Shown here: piece by piece, positions 5,480 to 7,103 of the stretch
Position numbering within the stretch: the stretch's first letter is position 1
Layout: every line of letters begins with the position of its first letter
From: an uncultured Ruminococcus sp.
Lineage (GTDB): Bacteria > Bacillota > Clostridia > Lachnospirales > Lachnospiraceae
Assembly (NCBI GenBank): GCA_900553885.1
Contig: USFD01000129.1
Location: forward strand, 1 to 7,103
DNA length: 7,103 bases
Direction: 5' to 3'
Notes under the pieces: generated by a model
The model's input: the letters and a program-made list of their open reading frames with translations, nothing else
The model's database searches: none
What the model was told of the DNA's origin: nothing
Translations under genes and position numbers: made by a program

Positions 5480-7051
5480 ATGACTGATGAAATTTTATCA
5501 GCAATCAATGAAACCGTAGGTACAGAAGTATTTGGAATCTGGTTTCTGATCGGAGCCGCGTTTGTATTCTTCATGCAGGCAGGATTTGCAATGGTAGAAA
5601 CCGGATTTACAAGAGCGAAAAACGCAGGAAATATCATTATGAAAAACCTGATGGATTTCTGTATCGGAACCTGTGTATTTATCATAATCGGTTTCGGACT
5701 TCTGCTTGGCGAAGATGCGCTGGGCGGTTTTCTCGGACTTCCTACAATGGGAATTTTTACAGATTACGCAAATTTTGACTGGTCTAATTTTGTTTTCAAT
5801 CTTGTATTCTGTGCTACGGCCGCTACAATCGTATCCGGATCCATGGCTGAAAGAACAAAATTCCTTGCCTACTGTATCTATTCCGGAGTAATCTCTGCAG
5901 TCATTTATCCGATCGAAGCTCACTGGATCTGGGGCGGAGGCTGGCTCTCACAGATGGGATTCCATGATTTTGCCGGTTCCTGTGCAATCCATATGGTTGG
6001 CGGCCTGACAGCATTCATCGGCGCTGCAATGGTAGGCGCCCGCATCGGAAAATTTTCAAGAGATAAAAACGGGAAGGTAACAAAAGTACATGCGTTCCCC
6101 GGACATAATATCGTAATCGGAGCACTGGGATGCTTCATTCTGTGGTTCGGCTGGTACGGATTCAACGGTGCTGCCGCAACTACCGGCCCTCAGCTAGCTT
6201 CCATCTTCATGACAACAACAATTGCCCCTGCAGTTGCTACCGTTGCCTGTATGATTTTTACATGGATTAAATACGGCAAACCGGATGTATCCATGTGCCT
6301 GAACGCTTCTCTTGCAGGTCTTGTCGGCATCACGGCAGGCTGTGATGTAACTGACGCATTCGGCGCTCTGGTCATCGGACTCGTTGCAGGTCTTCTTGTC
6401 GTATTCGGTGTCTGGTTCTGTGATAATATCGTTCATGTCGACGATCCGGTAGGCGCTGTGGCCGTACATTGTGTAAACGGTATATGGGGCACACTGGCAG
6501 TCGGGCTTTTTGCCACAGATACAGCTCCTGAAAACACCATTAACGGTCTCTTCTATGGCGGCGGTTTCGCACAGCTTGGAATACAGATTACCGGTATTGT
6601 ATCTGTTCTGGCCTGGACCGCGGTAACAATGTTTATTGTATTCAAACTTATTGATAAAACAGTAGGTCTCAGAGTTTCCGAAGAGGAGGAAATCGAAGGC
6701 CTGGATTCGAAAGAACACGGTCTTGCCTCCGCATATGCAGGCTTCAGTATTATGGACGTTACAGAAGGCGCAATGGTTGAAAACGAAAATACAGATCTTG
6801 GTATCAGCGACTATGAAAAAGCATCCGAAGCACAGAAAAACGCGTCTGTGCCTGTCGCAGGTCCTGTCGATATGAATTCCGGAATGCACAAAGTTGTTAT
6901 TGTCGCAAAACTGTCACGGTATGACCGATTAAAGAATGCCCTCAATGAGCTGGGCGTTACAGGAATGACTGTAACCCAGGTAATGGGCTGCGGCATTCAG
7001 AAAGGCGCCGGTGAGAAATACCGCGGAGTTGAGATGGATGTAACCGTTTAG
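5480..7051 (+). CDS. Ammonium transporter (Amt) fused to a truncated PII domain
   Basis: 523 aa. Residues about 15-392 form an Amt/Mep/Rh channel of about 11 membrane segments that conducts ammonium across the inner membrane. Pore residues match E. coli AmtB by motif: the gate Phe110 and Phe228 (in WYGFN), Asp163 in HDFAG, and the twin histidines His171 and His330 (in DDPVGAVAVH). The cytosolic tail (393-468) contains the acidic SEEEEIEGLD and KEHG stretches typical of Amt tails. From Met469 the sequence is PII-like (GlnB/GlnK): HKVVIVAKLSRYDRLKNALN, GVTGMTVTQV and the T-loop start GIQKGAGEKYRGVEM. It then stops at TAG after MDVTV, before the expected LPKVKIE strand and the C-terminal half. 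Free PII proteins are about 112 aa; here only about 55 remain. The site equivalent to the modified Tyr51 is Met517-518 context, while the YRG tyrosine (514) is kept. Expression is probably set by the promoter and two terminators upstream. Confidence 0.93.
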   Translation: MTDEILSAINETVGTEVFGIWFLIGAAFVFFMQAGFAMVETGFTRAKNAGNIIMKNLMDFCIGTCVFIIIGFGLLLGEDALGGFLGLPTMGIFTDYANFDWSNFVFNLVFCATAATIVSGSMAERTKFLAYCIYSGVISAVIYPIEAHWIWGGGWLSQMGFHDFAGSCAIHMVGGLTAFIGAAMVGARIGKFSRDKNGKVTKVHAFPGHNIVIGALGCFILWFGWYGFNGAAATTGPQLASIFMTTTIAPAVATVACMIFTWIKYGKPDVSMCLNASLAGLVGITAGCDVTDAFGALVIGLVAGLLVVFGVWFCDNIVHVDDPVGAVAVHCVNGIWGTLAVGLFATDTAPENTINGLFYGGGFAQLGIQITGIVSVLAWTAVTMFIVFKLIDKTVGLRVSEEEEIEGLDSKEHGLASAYAGFSIMDVTEGAMVENENTDLGISDYEKASEAQKNASVPVAGPVDMNSGMHKVVIVAKLSRYDRLKNALNELGVTGMTVTQVMGCGIQKGAGEKYRGVEMDVTV

Positions 7052-7103
7052 TGATAGTATAAAAATAGTACAAAGTAAAGATGCCATGTATACCTAAATC
7101 ATG
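7052..7103. other. AT-rich tail after the truncated PII domain, nothing recognised
   Basis: Fifty-two bases with stop codons in every + frame. A second and third stop (TGATAG) directly follow the amt TAG. None of it translates as the missing PII half in an aligned way. No hairpin terminator is visible before the window ends. It may be the start of an inserted element or the scar of a deletion. Confidence 0.4.

Noticed and set aside
6194..6889. 231-codon open frame on the - strand inside amt
   Set aside because: Antisense to a well-supported conserved gene. Its Cys/His-rich translation has no recognisable domain and no start signal, so it is a by-product of amt codon use.

Overview
The window looks like chromosomal DNA of a gut-type Lachnospiraceae (Clostridia, Bacillota). 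This is inferred from AGGAGG-type ribosome binding sites, moderate GC genes with AT-rich spacers, strong intrinsic terminators and protein styles typical of that group. No marker gene fixes the species.

Layout. Bases 1-96 hold two small hairpins and a terminator that close an upstream transcript. A CPA1-type K+(Na+)/H+ antiporter with two C-terminal TrkA_C domains follows on the + strand (200-1795). It converges on a membrane-anchored N-acetylmuramoyl-L-alanine amidase on the - strand (3567-4268). An IS256-family insertion sequence (about 1814-3528) sits between them, inside the hairpin that once served as their shared bidirectional terminator. The insertion duplicated part of one stem arm. 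The IS carries an intact 419-aa DDE transposase and, downstream of it, a frameshifted passenger ORF of about 85 codons (1895-2150).

Upstream of the amidase on the - strand lies a decayed PEP/pyruvate-binding-domain gene (4378-5162). It keeps its ribosome binding site and first codons, but has a frameshift and apparently two internal deletions. An AT-rich intergenic stretch then separates it from a divergent ammonium transporter (5480-7051). The transporter's leader holds a good promoter and two successive intrinsic terminators ahead of the ribosome binding site. Its protein carries a C-terminal PII (GlnB/GlnK-like) domain that stops about halfway, in the T-loop region. The last 52 bases show no recognisable gene.

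Together: two membrane ion/nitrogen transporters with regulatory C-terminal domains, a cell-wall hydrolase, and clear signs of ongoing genome erosion (IS insertion, a passenger pseudogene, a deleted dikinase-like gene, a truncated PII domain). The genes do not form one operon. The best candidates for new biology are the tandem-terminator leader of the Amt-PII gene, the truncated fusion itself, and the passenger ORF plus nested terminal repeat of the IS.
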